This document shows positions 16,606 through 24,225 of a stretch of DNA of 64,000 nucleotides, in pieces. Source of the DNA: Marinobacter caseinilyticus (GTDB taxonomy: Bacteria; Pseudomonadota; Gammaproteobacteria; Pseudomonadales; Oleiphilaceae); assembly GCF_011074955.1 (NCBI RefSeq), contig NZ_WUQJ01000023.1:30953-94952 (forward strand), read 5' to 3'. Every line of letters begins with the position of its first letter. Within the stretch, counting starts at the first letter, position 1. Under the pieces are notes generated by a model. That model saw only the letters and a program-made list of their open reading frames with translations, did no database searches and was not told where the DNA came from. A program made the position numbers and the translations under genes.

Positions 16606-17849
16606 GCGCACTTCGCAATGACTGTTTTGCCCTGCCGCCCGGGGTGAACTGGACACCGGTCAATGAGGCCCTTGAACGGCTGCGTTGCAGGCTGCATCCC
16701 GTGGTGGGTGTGGATCACGCAGTGCCATTGTCGCAGTTGAATGGCCGGATACTGGCGAGCGATGTGCATGCGCCCCGCGCTCACCCCCCCAGCAGCAATT
16801 CTGCGGTCGATGGCTATGCATTTGCCGGGCCTTTAACCGAGGTGCCTTGCGCCCTGTCTCTGGTTGATGGCCGCAGTGCCGCCGGCGAGCCTTACCTGGG
16901 ACATGTGCCTGAGGGCCATGCTATCCGGATCCTGACCGGCGCAGTGATGCCGGCCGGAACGGATACGGTGGTCCTGGAAGAGGACTGCGAAGTCATCGAC
17001 GGACAGTTGCGTTTGAACGGCACCTTAAAAGCGGGCGCCAACGCACGCAAAGCCGGTGAGGACATCAAGGCACGGGATCGGATCCTCGCGGCGGCCACCC
17101 GTCTGACGCCGACCCAGATTTCCGTCCTCGCCAGCGTTGGGGTCGCGTCGGTGGATGTGTATCGGCGACTACGCGTCGGCGTTCTGTCCACGGGCGATGA
17201 AGTGAAGCCGGTTGGCTCAGTGGTCACCGACTGGCAAATCTACGACGCGAATCGTCCGATGCTCGGTGCTCTTGTGACGCAGCTCGGCTACGAGCTGGTC
17301 GATTTGGGCCATGTACTGGACCGGGCCGAAGACGTCAAAGCCGCGTTAGAGCGTGGGGCTGAGCAGTGCGATTTGATTCTCACCAGTGGCGGTGTCTCTG
17401 CAGGAGACGAGGATCATGTGTCGAAAACCCTGAAAACCCATGGTGACATCAGCAACTGGCGCATCGCGATCAAGCCGGGCCGCCCCCTGGCGCTGGCCAT
17501 GTTCCGGGGAACGCCTGTGGTGGGTTTGCCAGGAAACCCGGTGGCCGCCTGGGTCTGTACGTTGCGTTTTGGCGCACCGGCGATGGCACTGCTGGCAGGG
17601 GGTGAGTGGTTCGAACCCCAGGGCTATGTCATGCCCGCTAATTTTTCGAAGAACAAGAAACCGGGGCGCGGAGAGATGTTGCGCGCCCGGGTCCGTGACG
17701 GGAAGGTTGAAGTCTTTGGCTCTGAGGGATCGGGCCGGGTAACTGGCCTGGCCTGGTCCGAGGGTTTGGTGGAACTGGACGAAAGCGCCCAGCAGATCGA
17801 GCCGGGGACGCCCGTGCGGTTTATCCCCTACGGCAGCTTCGGCCTGTAA
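16602..17849 (+). CDS. moeA: Molybdopterin molybdenumtransferase MoeA
   Basis: 415 residues, full length. It inserts molybdate, or tungstate, into adenylated molybdopterin. Domains in order: an N-terminal MoeA_N part (SSNSAVDGYAF and PAGTDTVVLEED), the MoCF-binding domain (GVLSTGDEV, YDANRPML, TSGGVSAGDEDHV, KPGRPLAL, GLPGNPVA) and the C-terminal beta-barrel domain. The start overlaps the mobB stop. The gene ends directly against the convergent DUF6505-like gene with no spacer, so transcripts from both sides must overlap. Confidence 0.93.
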   Translation: MSALRNDCFALPPGVNWTPVNEALERLRCRLHPVVGVDHAVPLSQLNGRILASDVHAPRAHPPSSNSAVDGYAFAGPLTEVPCALSLVDGRSAAGEPYLGHVPEGHAIRILTGAVMPAGTDTVVLEEDCEVIDGQLRLNGTLKAGANARKAGEDIKARDRILAAATRLTPTQISVLASVGVASVDVYRRLRVGVLSTGDEVKPVGSVVTDWQIYDANRPMLGALVTQLGYELVDLGHVLDRAEDVKAALERGAEQCDLILTSGGVSAGDEDHVSKTLKTHGDISNWRIAIKPGRPLALAMFRGTPVVGLPGNPVAAWVCTLRFGAPAMALLAGGEWFEPQGYVMPANFSKNKKPGRGEMLRARVRDGKVEVFGSEGSGRVTGLAWSEGLVELDESAQQIEPGTPVRFIPYGSFGL

Positions 17850-18326
17850 TCAATCAACGCTGCCATGCACCGCAAAGGCCTCTAGCGAGGCATCTTGCGG
17901 AGCCCGGGAGCGATAGGTTTCCTCAACACCTAACTCGGTCAGTGTGCGGCTGACCATCAGCAAGGTGTTCTCCTCGAAGTCCTCACACATATTGCGCATC
18001 TGGTCGATTTCTTCGCAGGCGACCGGAAAGGCGGCGTCAATATCCGGCGCACCGTAACGCTCGATAAAGATTTGCGCCAGGGTTTGGCGCAGCTGCGCCA
18101 ATTCGGTTTCGGTGATGTTGCAGACGCCCACAAAACTGGCGCGGCCGCCCGATTCCACACTGTACCAACCGTTCGTAAAAGCCTGACGGGCCTTACCCTT
18201 CAGATCCGCTTCGGTCCAATTGGAGAATTCAAATCCGCCCGAGATGGCCCATTCGCCGCTTGGGGCCGGCGTTTCGAACACATTCTCATCGGACACATCC
18301 AGTCGCAGGGTTCTGGCCAGTTTCAT
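17850..18326 (-). CDS. DUF6505-like protein of the formate dehydrogenase region
   Basis: 158 residues, soluble, acidic, no signal peptide. Resembles the small uncharacterised family (DUF6505) found beside formate dehydrogenase accessory genes. Features are RTLRLDVSDENVFETPAPSGEWAI cut short here as RTLRLDVSDENVFE, then a conserved GVCNITETE and several acidic residues. No catalytic motif is recognisable. The start overlaps the stop of the lipoate-ligase-like gene by four bases (ATGA). It is therefore the last gene of the unit formed with the ligase-like protein, Mrp and the Fe-S protein. The function is unknown. A role in making or protecting formate dehydrogenase is inferred from this context. 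Confidence 0.7.
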   Translation of the reverse strand: MKLARTLRLDVSDENVFETPAPSGEWAISGGFEFSNWTEADLKGKARQAFTNGWYSVESGGRASFVGVCNITETELAQLRQTLAQIFIERYGAPDIDAAFPVACEEIDQMRNMCEDFEENTLLMVSRTLTELGVEETYRSRAPQDASLEAFAVHGSVD

Positions 18327-19027
18327 AGGTGCTCCGCAAATTCAATCAAACTCACTGTCTCGGTCATGACACCCTGACGCAATAGCATCCGGCCTTTTTC
18401 ATCCAGTCCGACAAAGACACCAGACTTTGGCTGGTTTATCACTTCACCCAGAGTGTCACAGCGTGGCCGCCACTCTTTGTGCACCCGTGCGAATCCACTG
18501 TCCATTAAATAGGTCAGCCACAGCAGGGTATGTTTGGACCAGCTTTCCAGCAGTGCCATGGACGTAATCTCGACACAACCTTCTTCGTGCAGACAGGTTC
18601 GATTCGGGTTTTCGCCCGGCTCGTCGCTCAAATTCATGAAGGGCACATCAATGCCAATGACCAGCCAGTTAGGATAAGCCAGGGGGTCTGACACATCCGC
18701 TGCAAAGCGAACACCACCGCAGACCGCACCGTTGACCTTAATGCGGTCGGGCCATTGGAAATGCACGGGCACTTCGGGTGGGGCCAATGCGCCGAGACTC
18801 TCTGCCAGGCCTATCTGGGCAACATAGACCGCCTGAATCGCCTCTTCCAAAGGCGTTTCCGGCGCCAACACCAAGGCTGCGCGCAAGACGTCAATCGCCT
18901 CGGAGTAAAAAATCGTGCCTGAATCGACCCCTGCGATGGCCCGACTGACGGCCTTATCGAAGGGGTCCATATGTTTGGGCACCACTTCGCCCGAAAACAG
19001 CGGCGGGAATTGGGGTGATTCGATCAT
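18323..19027 (-). CDS. Biotin/lipoate protein ligase-like protein (DUF4444 type)
   Basis: 234 residues. The N-terminal ~170 residues resemble the biotin/lipoate A/B protein ligase fold: VHFQWPDRIKVNGAVCGGVRF corresponds in position to the KWPNDI and GGILVE motifs of BirA-type ligases, here as QWPDRI..NG..CGGVRF. The C-terminal part (GEVINQPKSGVFVGLDEKGRMLLRQG, quoted in part as GVFVGLDEKGRMLL) is a small beta domain like DUF4444. The ATP-binding glycine loop is not obvious, so ligase activity is unproven. It overlaps its neighbours on both sides by four bases, in a unit with Mrp and the DUF6505-like gene. A modification or scaffold role in formate dehydrogenase assembly is inferred only from position. 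Confidence 0.7.
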   Translation of the reverse strand: MIESPQFPPLFSGEVVPKHMDPFDKAVSRAIAGVDSGTIFYSEAIDVLRAALVLAPETPLEEAIQAVYVAQIGLAESLGALAPPEVPVHFQWPDRIKVNGAVCGGVRFAADVSDPLAYPNWLVIGIDVPFMNLSDEPGENPNRTCLHEEGCVEITSMALLESWSKHTLLWLTYLMDSGFARVHKEWRPRCDTLGEVINQPKSGVFVGLDEKGRMLLRQGVMTETVSLIEFAEHL

Positions 19028-19869
19028 TGGATGGCTCGGGCATAAAAGTCAGAGACCATGATTTCATCAGCGATCCGCTGGAAAGCCTTCGCCTGCGGGC
19101 TGTCCGGCTTTGACACCACAATCGGAACGCCGCCGTCCGAGCCGATACGAATATCCAGATCGAGGGGGATTTCACCCAGGAAGGGGGCGCCAAGCTTTGC
19201 TGCCTCCGCCCGGGCACCACCGGATCCAAAGGGGTGGTGCTCTTTACCGCAACCGTCGCAGACAAAGGATGCCATGTTTTCGATCAAGCCAAAGAGCGGC
19301 ACTTCCATCCGGTTGAACATGTCGATGCCTTTGCGCGCGTCCATCAGTGCAATGTCCTGGGGTGTCGAGACCACCACAGCGCCCGCAACAAAGAACTTCT
19401 GACTCAGGGTCATTTGGACGTCACCGGTGCCCGGGGGAAGATCCACCAGCAGCACGTCCAGCCTGCCCCAGTCCACCTGGTTCATCATCTGCTCCAGGGC
19501 GCCCATCAGCATAGGCCCCCGCCAGATAATGGCTTCATCATCCGGGGTCATCAGACCCAGGGACATCAGGGTCACGCCATGATTGCGCAGGGGCAATATG
19601 GTATGGCCGTCGGGGCTGGACGGGCGACCTGAGACGCCCAGCATGCGGGGCTGACTCGGGCCGTAGACGTCGGCGTCCAACAGGCCCACTTTCAGACCTT
19701 TCGAGGCCAGCGCAACCGCCAGGTTGGACGCCACGGTGGACTTGCCGACGCCGCCTTTGCCCGAGGCAATGGCGATAATGCGATCAATCCCCTTCGGGTT
19801 TTTGTCTTGCGGCCGGGGCGCGTCGGTACCAATCAGGTTGGGTTGTCCTGCATCAACGTATTGAACCAT
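19024..19869 (-). CDS. Mrp/ApbC-family Fe-S cluster carrier ATPase
   Basis: 281 residues. P-loop ATPase of the Mrp/NBP35 type with deviant Walker A GKGGVGKST, switch region LLDADVYGPSQPRMLG, LVDLPPGTGD and the C-terminal cluster-binding CxxC in FVCDGCGKEH. Lacks the N-terminal MIP18/DUF59 domain of E. coli Mrp, so it is the short ApbC form. Family role: binds and transfers [4Fe-4S] clusters to apo-proteins in the cytoplasm. It is preceded by the Fe-S protein gene (22-base gap) and overlaps the ligase-like gene. Inside a formate dehydrogenase island with five or more Fe-S clusters to fill, it is probably a dedicated carrier rather than the housekeeping copy. Confidence 0.9.
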   Translation of the reverse strand: MVQYVDAGQPNLIGTDAPRPQDKNPKGIDRIIAIASGKGGVGKSTVASNLAVALASKGLKVGLLDADVYGPSQPRMLGVSGRPSSPDGHTILPLRNHGVTLMSLGLMTPDDEAIIWRGPMLMGALEQMMNQVDWGRLDVLLVDLPPGTGDVQMTLSQKFFVAGAVVVSTPQDIALMDARKGIDMFNRMEVPLFGLIENMASFVCDGCGKEHHPFGSGGARAEAAKLGAPFLGEIPLDLDIRIGSDGGVPIVVSKPDSPQAKAFQRIADEIMVSDFYARAIQ

Positions 19870-19891
19870 GTTTTGTCCTGCTTAGTTTTTT

Positions 19892-21871
19892 TTAGCTGTC
19901 TAGGTAGTCGTCACTGGTGCGAACCCGAGGACGCTTGCCCCCCGCCATGGGCGCGTCGTCTCCGTGGAACTGGGCGTTCACTCGACAGTCGTCACACATC
20001 TTAATGAGCTGGACATTATCAGAGTTTTTGTACATCCAGTGTATGTTTTCCAATTTCTCAACGATTCGGTTAATGGTGCTGGCGACGCCAAAGGGTGTAC
20101 CACATTTGATGCATTCAAACGGGTCTTCGCCATGCAATGCCCGGGCACTCAGCGCAGCCTTCGACAGGTCCAGTTGAGGTTTCAGAGTAATGGCCGTCTC
20201 AGGGCAGGTGCTGTCGCACACGCCGCATTGAACGCAGGCGTTTTCCGTAAACTGAACCTCGGGCCGGTCCGGATGATCGCCCAAGGCCCCGGTGGGACAC
20301 AGTGATACGCAGGCTAAACAGAGCGTGCATTTATCCGAATCGATGTCTATCGCACCGTAAGGTGCCCCCACTGGCAGCGGGATCGGCGCTTCGATTCTGT
20401 CCGCCATCGCGGTAACGGTAACCCGCGTGATGTCGCGGCGCCCGCCGACCAGTAGCACCGGATCGCTCACCCGGCCAGCGTTATCCCCTTCGGCGCCAAG
20501 TGCGTCTGCCGCTATCACCCGGACGCGGCTTGGGGAGTGATGGGTGCCTTTCAGCATAGCCTGTGAGAGTTCCACTTCCGCAGTAACGGCCTCACGATCT
20601 GTCTCGTTGTCCGCCAGGATCAGGACTTCGGCGTAGCCTGCGCCCAACGCAGCCATTATCTCGGCATGGCCGATACGATCAACATGCTCCAGCCCCAGCG
20701 GAATCAGGTCGTCCGCAAGTCCATCCCCATGCCGCGCCAGGTCGGCAATGGCGTCACCACCCGCGGTCAACGTATGGAAAACCAGACGCGGGGATTCGTT
20801 GGCTTGCTCGCGATAAACCTTGGCCATGACATCCACGGCCTTGGTCAGCGCCTCGAACGGGGTTTCGTTCATGGTTACCGCAGACGTCGGGCAAACCGCT
20901 GCGCAGGATCCGCAGCCGGCACAAATATCTGAGTCGATTTGTACGTGGTCCCCCGCGGAAAAAATGGCTTCGGTGGGGCAGACGTCCAGGCAGCGGGTAC
21001 ACCCGGATTTGTTCGCCCGGGAGTGCGCGCACAGCGAGGTCTCCAGCTTGAAAAACACCGTTTTTTCGAATTCACCAACCCGATCCCTCGCGGTCAAAGC
21101 GATACGCTCCAACTCGCCGGTTTTGGCCGGGTCCGCCCAGAAGTAGCCGTTGCGTTTCTGATAACTGGGGAACGCTGGCTCACCGCCGCGCAGGTCGATA
21201 AAAACGTCACACTCGCTGCGGGCCGTGGCTTTGACCTCGCCATAACCGGGAGCACCACGACCAGCGGGATTCAGGCTTTGCAGCTGGGCAAACTCCAGTT
21301 TGAAGCTACCCAGCGCGCCTCGGGCGGCCGTCAGTCGACCTTTCGCCACGTCGTAACCGGCGGACGGGAGCTGTACCAGCCCCGCATCGTTGACGATACA
21401 GGTCACGCCCAGCTCGTCCTGGACCAGTTCGGCCATTCTGATGGCCTGGTCGGTGGGGCCGACAATGCAACACACCCCACTGGACTGAATAGTTTTCACA
21501 GGCGCCATGGGCGCCGGTAATTGCGCGGCGGCGATCAAGGCGGCCTGCTTGGCGTGCAAGCGTGCCGGGATTGCACTCGGTGCGCTCCAGCCCGCTCTGT
21601 CCCGGATGTCAATGGTACTGAGCGGCGCAGAGTGCTGAATTTCAGCTTGCACATCCTCGCTCAGCCGCTCGAACAGGGCGGCCTGCTGGCCACAGGCAAT
21701 GAGCAACTCGGCACTGCCACCCAGGTGCTCGGCGGCGGTCTTCATATCTTTGCCGCACAGTTGATCCACCGCGATCACCTGCTCAGCTGCCGCGGCCAAT
21801 TGCAGTACCTTGGGATCGAAGGACTGTGTCTTATTGCAGGTGCATAACAGTAGGGTTTTGTGTGCCGTCAT
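19892..21871 (-). CDS. Multi-cluster 4Fe-4S ferredoxin-like protein
   Basis: 659 residues, cytoplasmic. Four [4Fe-4S] motifs in two pairs: SGCTRCLDVCPTEA (plus an upstream Cys in SLCAHSRANK) and ICAGCGSCAAVCPTSA near 290-330, then CTLCLACVSLCPTGA and CVQCGVCDSTCPETA near 515-560. The N-terminal ~230 residues have LLLCTCNKTQSF and a Rossmann-like pattern. A middle stretch (about 340-500) has Rossmann-like features similar to the electron-transfer or HdrA-adjacent modules. A further Cys set (ECIKCGTPFG, MCDDCR) ends the protein. It leads the minus-strand unit with Mrp and is divergent from the DUF3305 gene by 150 bases. Genes like this accompany formate dehydrogenases in proteobacteria. The exact job (electron transfer or cluster assembly) is unknown. 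Confidence 0.82.
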   Translation of the reverse strand: MTAHKTLLLCTCNKTQSFDPKVLQLAAAAEQVIAVDQLCGKDMKTAAEHLGGSAELLIACGQQAALFERLSEDVQAEIQHSAPLSTIDIRDRAGWSAPSAIPARLHAKQAALIAAAQLPAPMAPVKTIQSSGVCCIVGPTDQAIRMAELVQDELGVTCIVNDAGLVQLPSAGYDVAKGRLTAARGALGSFKLEFAQLQSLNPAGRGAPGYGEVKATARSECDVFIDLRGGEPAFPSYQKRNGYFWADPAKTGELERIALTARDRVGEFEKTVFFKLETSLCAHSRANKSGCTRCLDVCPTEAIFSAGDHVQIDSDICAGCGSCAAVCPTSAVTMNETPFEALTKAVDVMAKVYREQANESPRLVFHTLTAGGDAIADLARHGDGLADDLIPLGLEHVDRIGHAEIMAALGAGYAEVLILADNETDREAVTAEVELSQAMLKGTHHSPSRVRVIAADALGAEGDNAGRVSDPVLLVGGRRDITRVTVTAMADRIEAPIPLPVGAPYGAIDIDSDKCTLCLACVSLCPTGALGDHPDRPEVQFTENACVQCGVCDSTCPETAITLKPQLDLSKAALSARALHGEDPFECIKCGTPFGVASTINRIVEKLENIHWMYKNSDNVQLIKMCDDCRVNAQFHGDDAPMAGGKRPRVRTSDDYLDS

Positions 21872-22021
21872 CAGAAGTTTGACTCTTTTAGTTGTTTTTA
21901 TACGTATACGTTGTCATTACCGATCTTTGAGGATGCCACAGCGGTTTGCGATTGGACAATTGGTTAATTGGATATTTGTTTGGGCTCTGCTAGCTTCACT
22001 AGATAAAAGACGAGTAACGCC

Positions 22022-22600
22022 ATGAACAGTCGTATAGAGAGTTGGAAACGCGAGTTGCAAGTCGGCGCCGTCGTTCGCCGATCTCCTGGAGTGACCCGCT
22101 GGGCTCGGGAAATCTGGACGCCAGTGGCGGTTATTCCGGGCGCGCCCGATGCGTTCTGGAAACAGCTGGTCAGCGATGGCGAGGTGGTCGACTATCACGC
22201 GGGCACCGTGCCGATGGAACTATTTCGCGCCGACGTGGAAGGTTACCTTGTATCCCTTAACATGACCGTCCCGTCGGTCTGGGTCGTCATGGATAAGGAC
22301 CAGACCCACCGGTCACCGTCAGGTTGGGTTGTCAGCGCCGTTACCGCCAGTGCCCATGAGGCACTGGATTCACTGGACAGTGGCGAGAGCATCGTCGAGC
22401 CTGTTCCGATTCCTGAGTCCCTGGCGGCCTGGATCAAAGAGTTTATCGATATGCACTATATCGAAGAGCCGTTCAAAAAACGTCGTCGGGACGAGGTCCG
22501 CGTTGATGGTGTCGAGGACGGCAAAGGCGATGCACGAATTCGTCAGGAGAGTGACGTCTTCCGTGCACCTTCCAGCATCAAAAAATCGAGAGTTCAGTAA
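22022..22600 (+). CDS. DUF3305 domain protein
   Basis: 192 residues, soluble. Matches the DUF3305 family by its start (VGAVVRRSPGVTRWAREIWTPVAV), given here as VVRRSPGVTRWAREIW, and by FRADVEGYLVSLN and PSVWVVM. The C-terminal tail is charged and probably disordered (KKRRRDEVRVDG). The family nearly always pairs with DUF3306 next to formate dehydrogenase genes, with no established biochemical function. The gene begins the formate dehydrogenase operon, overlaps the DUF3306 start by one base, and is divergent from the Fe-S protein gene. A regulatory region must lie in the 150 bases between, but no operator was identified there. Confidence 0.88.
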   Translation: MNSRIESWKRELQVGAVVRRSPGVTRWAREIWTPVAVIPGAPDAFWKQLVSDGEVVDYHAGTVPMELFRADVEGYLVSLNMTVPSVWVVMDKDQTHRSPSGWVVSAVTASAHEALDSLDSGESIVEPVPIPESLAAWIKEFIDMHYIEEPFKKRRRDEVRVDGVEDGKGDARIRQESDVFRAPSSIKKSRVQ

Positions 22601-23199
22601 TGGCTGAGTCACGATTACAGCGTTGGTCGCGCAAAAAAACCAACGCGTCCAGAAAGCCTGAGCCCGCGCCGCTTCCGGCCATTGAGTCCGAGCCATCGCC
22701 CGAAGCGCAGGAACTTGCCCTTAATGAAGCCCTGCCTGAGCACGAGGTGCTCGAGAAGTACGGTTTGCCGGATCCGGACACCATCGAGCTGGGCACCGAC
22801 ATCACGGGGTTCATGCGAAAAGAGATTCCTGACTTATTGCGCCGTAAGGCCCTGCGGGTGCTCTGGAAGTCCAATCCCGTCCTGGCAGTGCTGGATGGTC
22901 TTAATGACTACGACGAAGATTTCTCTGATGCCGCTACTGCAGCCGACAGCGTAAAGACGATATACAAGGTGGGCCAGGGCATGTTCGATAAATCCGCAAA
23001 GGTTACCGAGCAGGTCGCGGATCAAATTGAGGAAGAGGCTGAGGTGCCGGATGCGATTGCACCGGCAGAGAGCACCGAGAGCCTGGCGTCCGAAAGCGCT
23101 GATGGCCCGTCGACCACTGCCGGGCATGTTGAATCCGTGGCGACCGGGACCGAGGTAAAACCGGCACCTTTTTATCGCCCTCGAATGCGTTTTGAGTAG
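22600..23199 (+). CDS. DUF3306 domain protein
   Basis: 199 residues, no signal peptide. The family hallmark is at the start (RLQRWSRKK) followed by a Pro/Glu-rich linker. The conserved core is around LGTDITGFMRKEIPDLLRRKALRVLW (in part: FMRKEIPDLLRRKALRVLW) with DGLNDYDEDF. The C-terminal third is acidic and low-complexity. The start shares its first base with the last base of the DUF3305 gene, indicating coupled translation. Conserved partner of formate dehydrogenase operons. Function not known. A maturation factor is a reasonable inference because neither protein has redox or transport motifs. Confidence 0.88.
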   Translation: MAESRLQRWSRKKTNASRKPEPAPLPAIESEPSPEAQELALNEALPEHEVLEKYGLPDPDTIELGTDITGFMRKEIPDLLRRKALRVLWKSNPVLAVLDGLNDYDEDFSDAATAADSVKTIYKVGQGMFDKSAKVTEQVADQIEEEAEVPDAIAPAESTESLASESADGPSTTAGHVESVATGTEVKPAPFYRPRMRFE

Positions 23200-23293
23200 C
23201 CTTGTTCAGGAGCACAGTTGCGCCATAGTCCAATCGGCGCTATATATAAACCAATAGTGCAAAATTCAAACAATAAAAAGTAAGGACTGAGAC

Positions 23294-23905
23294 TTGCTTA
23301 ACACTGCTGAAGTTCAGTGCCCTCGATCCATTAGCGACGAAGACCGCGCACGCGCCCAAATCTACCAATTACTCGGCGTCTTGCTGGGCAGTCCGCCTTC
23401 GAGTGAGCTGCTTAAAGGATTGGCATCCTTGCAGGCTGACGACACCCCTCTGGGCGCCGCGTCAAAAAATCTGGCGGCTCTCGCAGAGCGCACCTCGCCT
23501 TACGATGTCGAGCGGGAGTACAACAATCTGTTCGTTGGACTCGGTCGTGGTGAACTGCTGCCGTACGCCAGTTATTACCTCACCGGTTTTCTGAACGAAA
23601 AACCCCTGGCGGAATTGCGCACTGACCTCATGGCCCGGGGCATCAAATCCCGTAGCGACGTCAAAGAACCCGAAGATCACATCGGCACGCTGTGTGAAAT
23701 CATGGCGGGCATCATTACCGGCGAGTTCCCGTGCGACAGTGATCTGATTTCGCAAAAAACTTTTTATGACGCGCACCTGGCAAAGTGGGCGGCACTGTTT
23801 TTTTCCGATTTGGAAGAAGCGCAAAGCTCAATATTTTACGCTCCGGTAGGCTCATTGGGTCGGGCTTTCATGACCGTAGAAGCTGATGCGTTTGCGATTC
23901 AATAA
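23294..23905 (+). CDS. TorD/DmsD-family molybdoenzyme chaperone
   Basis: 203 residues, all-helical TorD family. Such chaperones bind the twin-arginine signal peptide of the partner molybdoenzyme and hold it until its cofactor is inserted. Family features: ARAQIYQLLGVLLGSPPSSE, the central YDVEREYNNLFVGLGRGE (with YNNLFVG typical), PYASYYLTGFLNE and EPEDHIGTLCEIM. The start is TTG at 23294, chosen because TAAGGA lies eight bases before it and the conserved region begins soon after. No ATG start covers the family N-terminus. The likely client is FdhA, two genes downstream. Confidence 0.9.
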   Translation: MLNTAEVQCPRSISDEDRARAQIYQLLGVLLGSPPSSELLKGLASLQADDTPLGAASKNLAALAERTSPYDVEREYNNLFVGLGRGELLPYASYYLTGFLNEKPLAELRTDLMARGIKSRSDVKEPEDHIGTLCEIMAGIITGEFPCDSDLISQKTFYDAHLAKWAALFFSDLEEAQSSIFYAPVGSLGRAFMTVEADAFAIQ

Positions 23906-23946
23906 CCGGGGTCTATCCGATCCCTTAACCCAGGTGGAGATGTCCT

Positions 23947-24138
23947 ATGGACAACCCAAAGCGTGAAAACAGCCGTCGCCGCTTCTTGCGAATGGCAGCT
24001 GCTGCAGCTCCGGCTGCCGTTGCAGTGGCGGTTGCACCAAACGCCGCAGCGGAGGTCGTCAAACAAAACGTCCCGAAAAGCCGCGGACTGCGTGACACTG
24101 AACACACCCGTAAATATTTCGAATCGGCTCGCTTTTGA
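23947..24138 (+). CDS. Formate dehydrogenase region TAT-signal peptide protein
   Basis: 63 residues. The twin-arginine motif SRRRFLRM is followed by an Ala-rich hydrophobic stretch and AAA, then a ~25-residue mature part ending GLRDTEHTRKYFESARF. This matches the small family known as formate dehydrogenase region TAT target. Preceded by AGGTGGAG. Lies between the TorD-type chaperone and fdhA. The mature part is too short for an enzyme. It may be a structural subunit or a maturation helper exported with FdhA. Confidence 0.88.
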   Translation: MDNPKRENSRRRFLRMAAAAAPAAVAVAVAPNAAAEVVKQNVPKSRGLRDTEHTRKYFESARF

Positions 24139-24225
24139 GGAAGCGTGAATCATTCAAGGTTGCGTGATGCTCTTGGATGACGACCCCTCCGGAAAAACGA
24201 GAATAATAAAGCAGAGGTAACTGAC

